64,000 nucleotides of DNA from Cryptomeria japonica (lineage: Eukaryota > Streptophyta > Pinopsida > Cupressales > Cupressaceae): positions 668,301,852 to 668,365,851 of the forward strand of contig NC_081412.1 in the NCBI RefSeq assembly GCF_030272615.1, in the 5' to 3' direction. This document shows positions 12,235 to 22,410 of the stretch, in pieces (position 1 is the first letter of the stretch; every line of letters begins with the position of its first letter). Under the pieces are notes generated by a model. The model did no database searches. It saw only the letters and a list, made by a program, of their open reading frames with translations, and was not told where the DNA came from. The position numbers and the translations under genes are program-made.

Positions 12235-12460
12235 ATCTCCCCCTTTGGCATTGATGGCAGCACAAGATGGAAAAACAATCAAAGTGCCAAAATAGAAATG
12301 CCAAATACCAAAAAGGATCATAACCAGGAATCAAAATACAGAGAGTAACAATCTCCCCTAAAATAACAATTTCTCCCCCTAGGAGTAACATGTGTTTCCT
12401 TGTGTTTATCCATTACCAATCTCTCCCCCTTTGACATCAAATGCCAAAGTAATATAAAAC
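12235..12460 (-). promoter_or_regulatory. RLC-1 polypurine tract cluster
   Basis: On the minus strand AAAGGGGGAGAT (12246-12235) directly adjoins the 3' LTR and should prime plus-strand synthesis. Related purine runs recur at 12351-12360, 12371-12380 and 12421-12433. The first and last copies sit next to a GCCATCAATGCC-like sequence. Multiple polypurine copies upstream of the 3' LTR are described for Sireviruses. Confidence 0.8.
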
Positions 12461-13685
12461 GCATTTTCAAATAAAAAATACCAACCAATTCAGTATACCA
12501 ACTACTCCCTCTAAGAAGTAGCTTCCTCATCAAAGCCAGAGTAAAATATTTCTCTGTTAATTATGTCGGTTGATGACAAACATCAACTTTCTAAGTCTCT
12601 ACCGGTGGGGGTATGACCCCAAGCTGGTCTCTGAGATATTCAAAGGTTTCCTTAGGCAGAGGTTTAGTGAAAATATCTACAATCTATTCTTTAGTATTCA
12701 CATAAACTAGTTTTATTTCTTTTGCTTCAACATTTTCCCTTAGAAAATTCAATTTTATAGAAACATGTTTGTTTTTAGAATGTAATACCGGGTTCTTAGA
12801 TATATCAATTGCTGTAGTGTTATCATAATAGATAGTTATAGGTTCCTTGCATTTTACCTTTATGTCTTTCAACATTTGCTTAAGACATAGTACATATGTA
12901 CAGTTAGTTGTTGCTGCAACATATTCTAATTCTGCTGTTGATAAAGATGTACGACTTTATTTCTTACTCAACCAAGAAACTAGTCTGCTTCCAAGAAAGA
13001 ATGCTCCACCAGTTGTTCTTTTCCTATCATCCACATCTCCTACCCAATTTGCATATGTGTATGCACATAATTCAAAGTTTTCATCTCTAAGATACCATAA
13101 TCCAAGATTTGTAGTGCCTTGTAAGTACCAGAAAATCCTTTTTACTGCTGATTCATGATTTTTTCTAGGATTACTTTGAAATCTTGAAACAATACATACT
13201 GCATTCATGATATCAGGTCTGGTTTGTTTCAAATACAGTAAACCTCCTATCATATATTTGTACCTAGTTGGATTAATAGGTGTAGATTCATCTCTTAGTG
13301 ATAATTTGTCCCTTGTAGTCATAGGTGTGCTTACAGGTTTAGAGTTCTCCATCCCAAATTTCTTTAGTAACTCCTTCAAGTACTTGGATTGACTCAAGAA
13401 TATACCTTTATCAGTTTGTGAAATCTGCAATCCTAAAAAGAATTTTATTTCTCCAATCATAGACATTTCAAATTCTTGTTGCATTTCAATAGAAAAGTCT
13501 TCACATAATCCATCTTCTCCTCCAAAGATTATATCATCAACAAAAACTTCTATAACCAAGATGTCATCATTAGTCACTTTATAATATAAGTTGCTATTAA
13601 CATTACCTTTAGAAAAACCAATCTTCAAAAGATACTTATCTAATCTTGCATACCAGGCTCTTGGATCTTGCTTCAACCCATACAA
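12461..13685 (-). pseudogene. RLC-1 pol, C-terminal RT and RNase H
   Basis: This continues the polyprotein after a frameshift near 13690. It opens [19 protein letters not shown] and holds the RT active site as VFVDDIIFGG, then FFLGLQI. The RNase H follows (LLYLKQTRPDIMNAV, YTYANWVGDVDDRKRTTGG), where the expected Asp of the YTDADW motif is changed. Frames at 12875-12684 complete RNase H (YYDNTTAIDISKNPVLHSK). Stops at about 12954 and 12683 break the end. Confidence 0.88.
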
Positions 13686-15366
13686 AAGCTTTCCTTAACC
13701 TACAAACCATATCTTTGTTATCTGTCAAGGAAAATCCATTAGGTTGCTCAATGTAAACTTCTTCTTCAAGATCTCCATTCAGAAATGCACATTTTATGTC
13801 CATTTGATATACTTTGTAGTTCTTGTGTGCTGCAAAGGCTAAGAATAATCTAACTACCTCAATTCTAGCTACTGGTGCAAAGGTTTCATTATAATCAATT
13901 CCTTCTTTTTGAGAATATCCCTTACACACTAGTCTTGCTTTATTTCTGATAACCTTACCATCTTCATTAAGTTTGTTTCTGAATACCCATTTTGTTCCAA
14001 TCACATTTTTATCTTTAGGCCGGGGAACTAATGTCCAAGTGTTATTCTTCTCAATTTGTTCTAATTCTTCTTCCATAGCTTTAATCCAGTGTTTATCTTC
14101 ACATGCCTCATTAACTAATGATGGTTCCATTTGAGAAATAAGACATACCTCTTCATTTTCCAGTCTTCCTCTTGTCATAACTCCTTTATACTTATTTCCA
14201 ATTATCTGATCTTCAGAGTGATTCAATCTTACATACTGAGGTGTCTTTGTTTGTTGTTGTTCATCAGTTACAGTGGAATTTTCAAATGATACTAGTGTAA
14301 CTGGATCTTCATTCTGTACCGGTGGGTTCAGTATAGGTTCATTTGTCAGTATTTTTGTTGCCAGTTCAGAGTCAGTATACCTTGAAGTTTCTTTGAATTG
14401 TTCATCAATCTTTACATTTGTACTCTCAACAATTTTCTGCAATCTTTTGTTAAAACATATATATGCCTTACTCTTAGATGAATAACTAAGAAATATTTCT
14501 TCATCACTTCTAGGATCAAATTTGCCAATATTCTCATCTCTTCTAATATAGCATTTACTTCGAAATATTCTGAAATATTTAAGAGTAGGATTAATACCAA
14601 ACCATAGTTCATGAGGGGTCTTACCAGTTTCACCTTTGATGTGAACTTTGTTGAATGTATGGACTGTTGTACTTACTACTTCTCTCCAATATACATGTGG
14701 TAGATTTTCTTGTGATAACATACTTCTGGCTGCATCCAAGATAGTTCTGTTTTTCTTTTCTACAACTCCATTCTGTTGTGGTGTCCGAGGTGTTGATAGT
14801 TGTCTTCTGATTCCATTTACTTCACAGAATGCATTAAATTCCTTAGATGAGAATTCTCCTCCTTGATCTGATCTTAGACATTTGATTTTCTTACCAATTT
14901 CATTTTCTACCATTGCTTTGAACAATTTGAACTTCCCAAGTGCTTCTGATTTTTCTCGGAGAAAAGTAACCCAACACATTCTAGAATAGTCATCAATGAT
15001 TAGCATGAAATATCTATCACCTTGTAAAATTTTGGTTCTAGCTAGACCACATAAATCAGTATGAATTAAGTCAAGAGCATTATTAGATTTTTTTGGAATA
15101 CTTTTAAAAGTAGCTCTAACTTGTTTTCCAAATTGGCATTCCTTACATACCGGATTGTGAGGCTTAACAATCTTAGGTAAATCTCTAACTTCCTTAGTGG
15201 TACTGATTTTTACCATGCAATCAAAAATCATATGACAGAGTCTCTTATGCCATAGCCTACTTTCATCAATATGAGCAATCAAGCATGTCTTTTCACTATT
15301 ATTCAAATGAAAGATATTACCTCTAGTTTGACTATCGGTTGCAATTTCCAAACCAATTCTGTTCAT
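13636..15366 (-). pseudogene. RLC-1 pol: pre-integrase, integrase, RT N-terminus
   Basis: This 576-codon open frame inserts and copies the element. The zinc region shows HKRLCH and CKECQFGK. The integrase core keeps all three acidic residues: [14 protein letters not shown] and GVVEKKNR. The RT then begins with [28 protein letters not shown] and [21 protein letters not shown] one-base indel near 13690 moves the rest of RT into another frame, so the terminal residues of this frame are out of register. Confidence 0.9.
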
Positions 15367-15780
15367 AATTTTGCATTTTCCATTCTTGAATTGTAACTAA
15401 AATCCTTTCTCAACTAATTGACCAACACTCAAGAGATTATGCTTTAAACCTTCAACATAGTAAACATTGTCAGTATTATGTTTACCATCAAGAGATATTG
15501 TACCTTTACCTTTGATCAAACAATCTTTATCATCACCAAATCTCACTAGACCTCCATTATACTCCTTAAAAGTTAGGAATTTACTTTTATCACCAGTCAT
15601 ATGATGTGAGCATCCTAAATCAATGATCCATTCATCCTTAACTTCAATTTTAGTTGCCAAGGCATGCTCTACCAATTGAATAGTAGGTGTCAGTTGATCT
15701 TTTATTATATCAACAAAAACACATCCATTGTTTGCCAGATCCTCATCAGAATCATCAATCACTCCATCAACAAGATAACA
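15367..15780 (-). pseudogene. RLC-1 aspartic protease region
   Basis: The frame 15762-15397 contains WIIDLGCSHHMTG, the copia protease active site. The usual Asp-Ser-Gly reads Asp-Leu-Gly here, which should abolish activity. KGKGTISLDGKHNTDNVYYV and GLKHNLLSVGQLVEKGF follow, the standard end of the protease. A TAA then separates it from the integrase frame. Confidence 0.85.
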
Positions 15781-16740
15781 AGATTTGTCTTTATTCTTAA
15801 ATTTTTATCTCTGATATTCAGGGTTAGGCTTGTATGTTATTCTAGCTTCTTCTCTTAGTCTAGCATGTCTATCAGGGCATCTTGAAGCCATATGACCAAT
15901 ATTATTATAGTTAAAACATTTAAAGGGTGCTTTACCTTCATACTTACTTCCAATTGGACCTTTAGGCATTTTTCTTGCAAATAGCGCTTCAAGTTCTTCA
16001 AGTTCTTCATTTTCTCTCCTACTTTCTTCAAGTTCTCTTGCATAAAAGGATTTCCAATCAGACTTGTCAGATGATGGTGCAGATGATGTTGATGCTTTGA
16101 AGGCTAAATCTGTCTTTACAGTAGCAACAGGACCAAATTCCTCAATTTCAAAGGCTAAAAGTTTTCCAATCAATGTATCTCTAGTTACTGATGTATTAGG
16201 CATTGCTCTTAACTCATTTATAGCAGTGACTTTCATTTTATATGCCGGTGGAAATCCTCTTAAAACTTTTGAAACAATTTAATCTTCACTTAAGGTTCCT
16301 CCACAACATTTAATACCCAAAACAATTTCATTAACTCTTTCCATAAAAGCAGAAATCCTTTCATCTTCTTCCATTTTTAGATTTTCATACCTGACCCAAA
16401 AGCTTTCAAGTTTTGCAATTTTGACTGTGGAAACTCCTTCATTCAGTGTTTCCAAATGATCCCAAATAGCTTTAGCCGTAGACCTATCTGATAATCCCAT
16501 GATTTGCTGATCTGATAATGCGCTCAAAAGTGCTTCTCTTGCTTTGCAATCATTTTCCTCATCTTTAACCAAGGTAGGTGGATTAGGCTGGCCTTGAGTA
16601 GGAGCAATATAGCCATTCTTTGTGATTTCCCAGATGTCCTTACCAATGCAATTCAGATGTGTCTCCATTCTGATCTTCCATATGCCATAGTTGGTTCCAT
16701 CAAGTTTAGGACTGTCCTTCCTAAAATAGTTAGTAGACAT
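15781..16740 (-). pseudogene. RLC-1 gag (nucleocapsid polyprotein)
   Basis: Gag forms the virus-like particle. The start at 16740 gives MSTNYFRKDSPKLDGTNYGI, the typical N-terminus of a copia UBN2-type gag. A TAA at 16279, where GAA is expected, splits it. The second part (16236-15805) has an acidic-basic linker and one CCHC knuckle, CFNYNNIGHMASRC, with the second Cys changed to Tyr. The spacing from the primer site to this ATG is about 45 bp. Confidence 0.88.
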
Positions 16741-16784
16741 TGGATCTCCTCAAGCTGTTTAAACTTCTACAAAAAGATGACTAG

Positions 16785-16796
16785 GCTCTGATACCA
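16785..16796 (-). promoter_or_regulatory. RLC-1 primer binding site (initiator Met-tRNA)
   Basis: On the minus strand it reads TGGTATCAGAGC, complementary to the 3' end of plant initiator Met-tRNA, 2 bp from the 5' LTR. Confidence 0.92.
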
Positions 16797-16798
16797 AT

Positions 16799-17862
16799 TG
16801 CTAGGTCCCAGAGACAACTAAGAAGGGGGGGGGGGTGAATCAAATGTCGAATAAATTCAAACCAAAAACAACTTAACCAGCTTATATACTCAATACCGGT
16901 AAACCAGTTTCTTATGTCGGTAGATAGTTTTTTAGTTAATTGCAATACCGTTAAAGATTAATGAATGAAACTAAAAGGCAATAACATCCACAACACATAA
17001 CACCAATATTTGTATGTGGAAACCTTGTAAGGGGAAAAACCATGGTGGGAAACCTTACCCACAATCAGATGATACTACTGTAGATAGTAAGTGTATACAA
17101 ATGGGGTCTGTACATGCAAAAAGGCCAAGCGCCTAGAGTTCACTGCTCAAACACAAAATAGGAGTCACACTGACTACAATTGGATGGTTAAATCCAATAA
17201 GAATGTACTGCTTAAATTAGCATCTTCTATGTTGGATTCAGTACCGGTGTAGTTTTAATTGTCTTCACAAAAACCTTCCTTCAACCTTCAAATGATGTCT
17301 ATGTGTATAGCTCTGCTTATTCTCACATATACCTTCACACAATTTCTTCTTTGCATTCTACATCTGATCTTACAAATAAGATCTTACATTTATATCATAA
17401 CCTAGGACCAATTTTAGTAGGTTGGCTCTAAAGGATATTACAATAAAATCAATTTATAAATAAATTAATGCCCGATGCAATAACTGATTCAACATGTCAG
17501 CTTATTGCATTTACAACAATAATAGATCATCTCCATAGTGTGCCATGCTGATCTGGAAAAGATAAGCCTATCAGTTTATAACCTGGACCTATTTGCCAGT
17601 AACAACAAATATGCAAATACGAATATGCTAATGAACAAATCTTTAGGATAAAGTGTTTAAATGATGTCTTCGACATAACCAGGTATTTTCCATGCCATTC
17701 CAAGTGTCGGTGATCATTATATTCTGCCGGTGTACCAGATACCAGTGACTGTGCATGAGTCATTTGCTTGCTGGTGAATGTTGCTGATTCTCCAAAGTGC
17801 CAGGGTTGATAAGTGTTAGTAGGTGTTGACATCAATGACAAAACCATACCAAAATACCAACA
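16799..17862 (-). repeat. RLC-1 5' LTR
   Basis: Starts TGCTAGGTCCC and ends AATACCAACA. It matches the 3' LTR throughout, with scattered substitutions and without the 30-bp duplication. A minus-strand TATA-like sequence lies near 17390-17398. Confidence 0.92.
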
Positions 17863-17867
17863 CATTA
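17863..17867. repeat. target site duplication of RLC-1 (right), CATTA
   Basis: Exact repeat of 11127-11131. Confidence 0.9.
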
Positions 17868-17939
17868 TTTACATCATTTATATTTTATATAAATCTTTAT
17901 ATCTTATCATACTAATATGCTAAATTTTATCTCCAAATT

Positions 17940-19030
17940 ACCCGTTCATGGGTTCTCAAGGGTTAATCCTTCGTGCAGGGAACATAGGTGAAAGGAGGAA
18001 GTATGGTTTATCCTGGAGTAGGGGTTGATCAAAATAAATTTTTATGGGGCATCTAGAGGTAACCCTAGCATCTCAGGGGAAATATGTGTTGCTCGAGATG
18101 AGGGAGGGATAATTCTTTTCAAGGGAGCATGAAGGTTATATGATGAGACTAATAATGAAGCAGAGGTGTAGGCTGCCTTATTAGTAGTCAAATTGACTAC
18201 TAATATGAATGTCCTGAATGTGCATTTGGAAGAAGATTCCAAGGTACTGGTGGACACAATTATGAAAGGTGAATCCCTAAGTTGGAAATTAAATAAATTC
18301 ATAGCATTGATTTGTTCAAAATTAAATAACTTCCAAGACTTTCACATATCTCATATTAGAAGGGGTGTGAATGCAATAGCGGATGTGTTATCAAATGTCG
18401 CATGTGATTTGGACCAGTATGTGACGAGGTGGTGGGGAAGAGATGATGCCATAATTAAATGGAAGGTTTAAACAATCTATACCGGCTTGTACTTACGAGG
18501 ATAGATGAAGTGTGTGAGAAGGATGTTTTTTCTATGCCTGAGACATTAGGCTAGCTTAGCTGATATTGGCAATTAATGTCGAATTTCTCTCTAGTGGCAG
18601 TGGAGGCTAGGATGATCCCATTAATAGTAGTAATAGGAATGAGTGTATGTTCAATGCGTCTGGAGGGAGTTTTTTGTGGCCTACGAAAATGGTTTTTTGA
18701 TAGTGCAATGGAGGCCAACTTCACATTGAAAACCACCAAATTGTTGACGACATTCTTGGGGCTAGTCTTGGAGAGACGCTTGAAGATGATGTTCTGATTG
18801 AAGGATCCATTGTGATGAGCTGAAATAATATCTCTTTTTATGTCCATCTTTGTTATTTTTTTCATGACTTAAGTGGTGTAATCGGACAATGTTAAGGGTA
18901 TAGGATGTGTTAGAGTTTTTTGATCCTATGCATGATGAACATTAACCGAACCCTTCAAACTTTGTATTGTTTTGGCTACATATATATTCCTACAGCTATG
19001 TGAATTACTATGATAATTTTATATGTGGAT
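17940..19030 (+). mobile_element. LINE-3: 5'-truncated LINE fragment with RNase H
   Basis: Similarity to LINE-2 starts near the GTTCATGGGTTCTCAAGGG stretch (LINE-2 about 9095). The RNase H reads FYGASRGNPSISGEICVARD, NNEAEV, HLEEDSKVLVDTIMKGE and NAIADVLSNVACDLDQY. The first catalytic Asp is Tyr and one stop lies inside. A 3' region follows to about 19030. Translation of 18193-18471 gives the longest intact piece. Confidence 0.72.
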
Positions 19031-19643
19031 GAATGAATGTTATGGTTGACACAAAATGGATACGTATGTGTTTGTGTTCTTTAACTCTTGATGCAGGAAT
19101 ACTTCGATAGCTGCAGAAGCAGTCAAACCATGCCAGAAAGGAGGATCACGCCATTCAATTCGATTAAAAATTGAGTCAAGGTGGTTGTAATAATTAAAGT
19201 AATAAATGAGGTAGTAACCAAACAACTGAGGAATAGCAAAGCAATTCAAGACTTACTTATGGTTGTCTCTAGTAGGCGACAATCTAGTGGGAACCGTTGT
19301 GCTATATTCTTGGTTATGAATGATGAATGTCCCACAATCTTTGTGGTTGACTCTTTTGTTGTTGTAATAAAACTTCTGCCTATTCTCTTGAGCATGGTTA
19401 GATAGTTAGTAGTTTGTTATATTTTTCTTATAAATAAAGATCTGAACCTCCTCGTGGGGGTTAGACAGAGTTTTCAGAATTAGACAATATTCTCTCTGCT
19501 TTCATAGTATGTAACAACTTTTGGAATGATAAATAAAGTGATCATGTTTTTAACATATAAGACTATTTGAGTTCTAGACATGCTCATCCGAGGGGGCCCA
19601 CTTGGTGAGAAATCTCGTGTCTTTGTTGTGTTAGTTTTATTTT
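19031..19643 (+). promoter_or_regulatory. non-coding block with promoter-like signals, possible gypsy LTR part
   Basis: No coding frame is supported. TATAAATA (19429-19436) is followed about 100 bp later by AATAAA (19532-19537), the pattern of an LTR promoter and polyadenylation signal. RLC-2 begins directly after. The block might be the front of the RLG-2 5' LTR, whose rear would be 61558-61975, with RLC-2 inserted between. I cannot verify this because the second RLG-2 LTR lies outside the window. Confidence 0.35.
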
Positions 19644-20488
19644 TGTAAGGAAGTTAAGTAGCAGAACAACTTCCTACACTAACCTTGAGAGGAGAGTAAT
19701 ACAACAACTTTTATAGATTGTCGCAACAGTTATAGAAAACAGAAATAGATGTAATAACATTCAAACCATAACACAATGATTTACATGGGGAAAACCCTTT
19801 CGAGAAAAAAACCTCACACTCCAAAAGCCACCCAATATATTATTTCACAATAAAAAATAGATTACAATATACTTGCAGAGAAATCTCTTTGCGGGAGTAC
19901 CAGTAATCAAAGATTCACAGGCAACTCAATAGTTATAAAACTCTTACACACAACCTCTATCTCACACACCTCATATATAAGAGATATAATACAAGAAACC
20001 GTCAAACCGTATTACAAAACCATGGGCTAAAAATACCTAATAAGGTGTAGCCAACCTTATCTCCCTTCTATATTCCCTATGACGTGTCCCTCCCTTTTCA
20101 CAGCTCATTTATGTGTTCGATTTTTTTTATATTTCCTATTTTAGGAGTATAAACTTCTGGAGGCCATAACTTGAGAACCGTGTGTCCTATTGACGAACCG
20201 TTTGAAGCGCCAGAAAGCTCACAAAGTTCTCTATTACCTTGTAAGTGGATATTCTATTTATGCCCACTTTTCTGGGAATTTTGGGACCTCTAAAGTCATC
20301 AAAATCAAATTTAAACCTTTCATTAGACCCCTCCAAAATAGAAAATTTAATATCTTCAAAACCAGTTGTGATCTTGTGATGTAACTTTACCAGAATGCTT
20401 ATCTAGCCAACCAAAAACTTTGGGGAGAATTTCACACTATTTTTTTCTCAAATAAAAAATTACTATAAATACTAACCTTATGTAAATG
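19644..20488 (-). repeat. RLC-2 3' LTR (slightly truncated)
   Basis: Matches the 5' LTR from TGTAAGG to ATGTAAATG. The last dozen or so bases of the LTR are missing, and the pol frame runs straight into it (SKRQD at the junction). This indicates a deletion that removed the end of pol, the polypurine tract and the LTR tip. Confidence 0.85.
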
Positions 20489-21388
20489 GTATCTTGTCGC
20501 TTACTCATCCAAATAATTGCACCATGAATTAAAGTAAACACATAAGCACTAGTGGATCTTTTGCTATCAATATCACCTATCTAGTTTGAATCCACATAAC
20601 CATGAATATCAATGGAAATCACATCTCCAACTGAATTACCATGATAATACAAAGAATACTCTAAGGTACCCTTCTAATATCTGAAGACTCTTTTGACTGC
20701 ATCCCAATGAACTCTACCAAGATTAGACATATATCTGGACAAAACTCCCACTACTTGGGCAATGTCTGGTCTAGTACAAACCATAGCATTTATCAAACTT
20801 CCAAATGCACTTTGGTAAGGCACTTTTCTCATGTCTTCCATCTCCAATGGGGATGTAGGACAACCTATAGTAGATAATTTTGTTCCAACTGTAAAAGGAA
20901 AACACAATGGTCAACAATCCTGCATGTTGAACATCTGTAACACTAAATTCACATACTTACTATGGTTTGGCCATAGCTTTGTGTTCACTCTATCTCTTTT
21001 AATTTCCATTCCAAGAATGTGTTTCGCTACACCAAGATCTTTCATTTCAAATTTAGCAACGAGCTGAGACTTTAGTTCTAAAATCATACCTTTCCCTTTA
21101 CCATTGAATAACATATCATAAACATACAATGCAATGTACATGAAATCATCACCATCAGTTTTATAATAAACACAGTGATCTAATTTAGAATGCTCAAATT
21201 TTATACTCAACACAGATGAATAAAAAATTTGGTACCACATCCTAGGACTCTATTTGAGTCCATATAGGGATTTCTTTAATTTATAGACCAAATTACTTTT
21301 ACCTTTCACCACATAGTGCTCCGCTTGTGTCATATAAATATGCTCCTCCAAATCACCATGAAGGAAAGAATTTTTCACATCCATTTGT
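20489..21388 (-). pseudogene. RLC-2 pol, RT second half and partial RNase H
   Basis: It resumes the RT directly after NA-1 with [18 protein letters not shown], then [10 protein letters not shown]. The active site reads YVYDMLF, so the first catalytic Asp of YVDD is Tyr. MKDLGVAKHILGMEI and the RNase H segment follow (PYQSAFGSLINAMVCTRPD, then GYVDSN and IGDIDSKRSTSAYVF), with stops at 20908 and elsewhere. It ends within RNase H at the LTR. Confidence 0.87.
21384..21388. repeat. target site duplication of NA-1 (left), TTTGT
   Basis: Corresponds to TTTGC at 27993-27997. One base differs, and the RLC-2 RT frame is restored when one copy is removed. Confidence 0.75.
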
Positions 21389-22190
21389 TGTTAGGATTCC
21401 CACAATACTGAGAGGGGGGGTGAATCAGTATTGTTCCGGTTAGCTATAATTTTTAACTTAAAACATGCAAAACATATTAATACTGTGTACCAGTGAACAG
21501 AAAGTAATGCAATAAATAGAGATAACAACAACCACATGAAAAGCACACCATAACACAATATTTTAACAAGCAAACCTGGTGTGGGAAAAACCTTGGTGGA
21601 GTTTGTGACCCACAATATTCACTTATTGGCCAATAAGAGAATATTACTGCTACAATTGGGGCCTACACATGCAGGAAGGCCAAGTGCCTAGAGCTCACTG
21701 CTTAAATACAAAATAGGAAGTCTCACTGACTTACAAAATGGATTATATAAATCCAATGTCTTGTACTACTTCAAAATAGCATCTACTATGCCAGATCCAG
21801 TACCAGTTTTTGCTCTGCTTCTTACATAAACCCTTAACCTATAATTCGCATAATAGGTCTGCCTTATTTTGCCTAATTACATTCCTCTATCCATACTTAA
21901 TTGTTCTATAATGATCTCTTATATATATGAGTCATTTTACAATTTTCCAAGTCAGCTTACAATGATTTTGCAATAATAAACAAAATAAATTATAAAAAAA
22001 ATTCTTGTCGGCCTCTGTGCCAGTCTGCTTCCTTTCACTGTCGGTGCCGGTGGGCTAAGTGCTGGTGTAGAGTCTGATCTTGCTAGTGCCGGTGGAATGC
22101 CTTGTTAGTGTCATAGGATTATAAGGTTTCCATCAATGACAAAACCTTCAATCACCTACAATGTCTCATTGGAGTGTGCATATGCCAACA
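21389..22190 (-). repeat. NA-1 3' LTR
   Basis: Starts TGTTAGGATTCCCAC and ends ATATGCCAACA. It has a G-run before TGAATCAG, the block CCTAGAGCTCACTGC, and a minus-strand TATA-like TATATATAAG at 21918-21927. Confidence 0.92.
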
Positions 22191-22370
22191 ATCTCCCCCT
22201 TTGGCATTGATGGCAACACTCATGAGAAAATTTCAAAAGTGTATCCAAAATTTGTAATCCAAAACTTGTTTCCAAAAATGTGTACCAAAAATATATGAGC
22301 TCCCCCTAAGTAGATAAGTCTTTTGCTGATTATTTTCTCATACTACTACTGCTCCTTTGGCATCAATGAC
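22191..22370 (-). promoter_or_regulatory. NA-1 polypurine tract cluster
   Basis: Minus-strand AAAGGGGGAGAT (22202-22191) adjoins the LTR. An AGGGGGAGCTC run lies at 22297-22310 and a decayed GCATCAATGCC-like copy with purines at 22351-22370. NA-2 has the same three-part order. Confidence 0.8.
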
Positions 22371-22410
22371 AAAGGTTGTCAAGGTGTCAATAGAGTTGTA
22401 GTTTTCTGTC

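Larger units (their letters stand above)
11132..17862 (-). mobile_element. RLC-1: near-complete Ty1/copia retrotransposon
   Basis: Two LTRs (1103 and 1064 bp, TG...CA) enclose, on the minus strand, gag, protease, integrase, reverse transcriptase and RNase H in copia order. A Met-tRNA primer site adjoins the 5' LTR and a polypurine tract adjoins the 3' LTR. A perfect CATTA duplication flanks the element. Repeated polypurine copies and the gag type suggest the Sirevirus branch. Several stops and one frameshift in pol make it inactive, although the integrase and RT catalytic residues survive. Confidence 0.93.

Noticed and set aside
12847-13158. Plus-strand frames inside RLC-1
   Set aside because: Shadows of the minus-strand RNase H.
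16785-16796. Met-tRNA-like sequence as a tRNA gene
   Set aside because: Only 12 bp next to an LTR. It is a primer binding site, not a folded tRNA; the same holds for 27178, 52251 and 60688.
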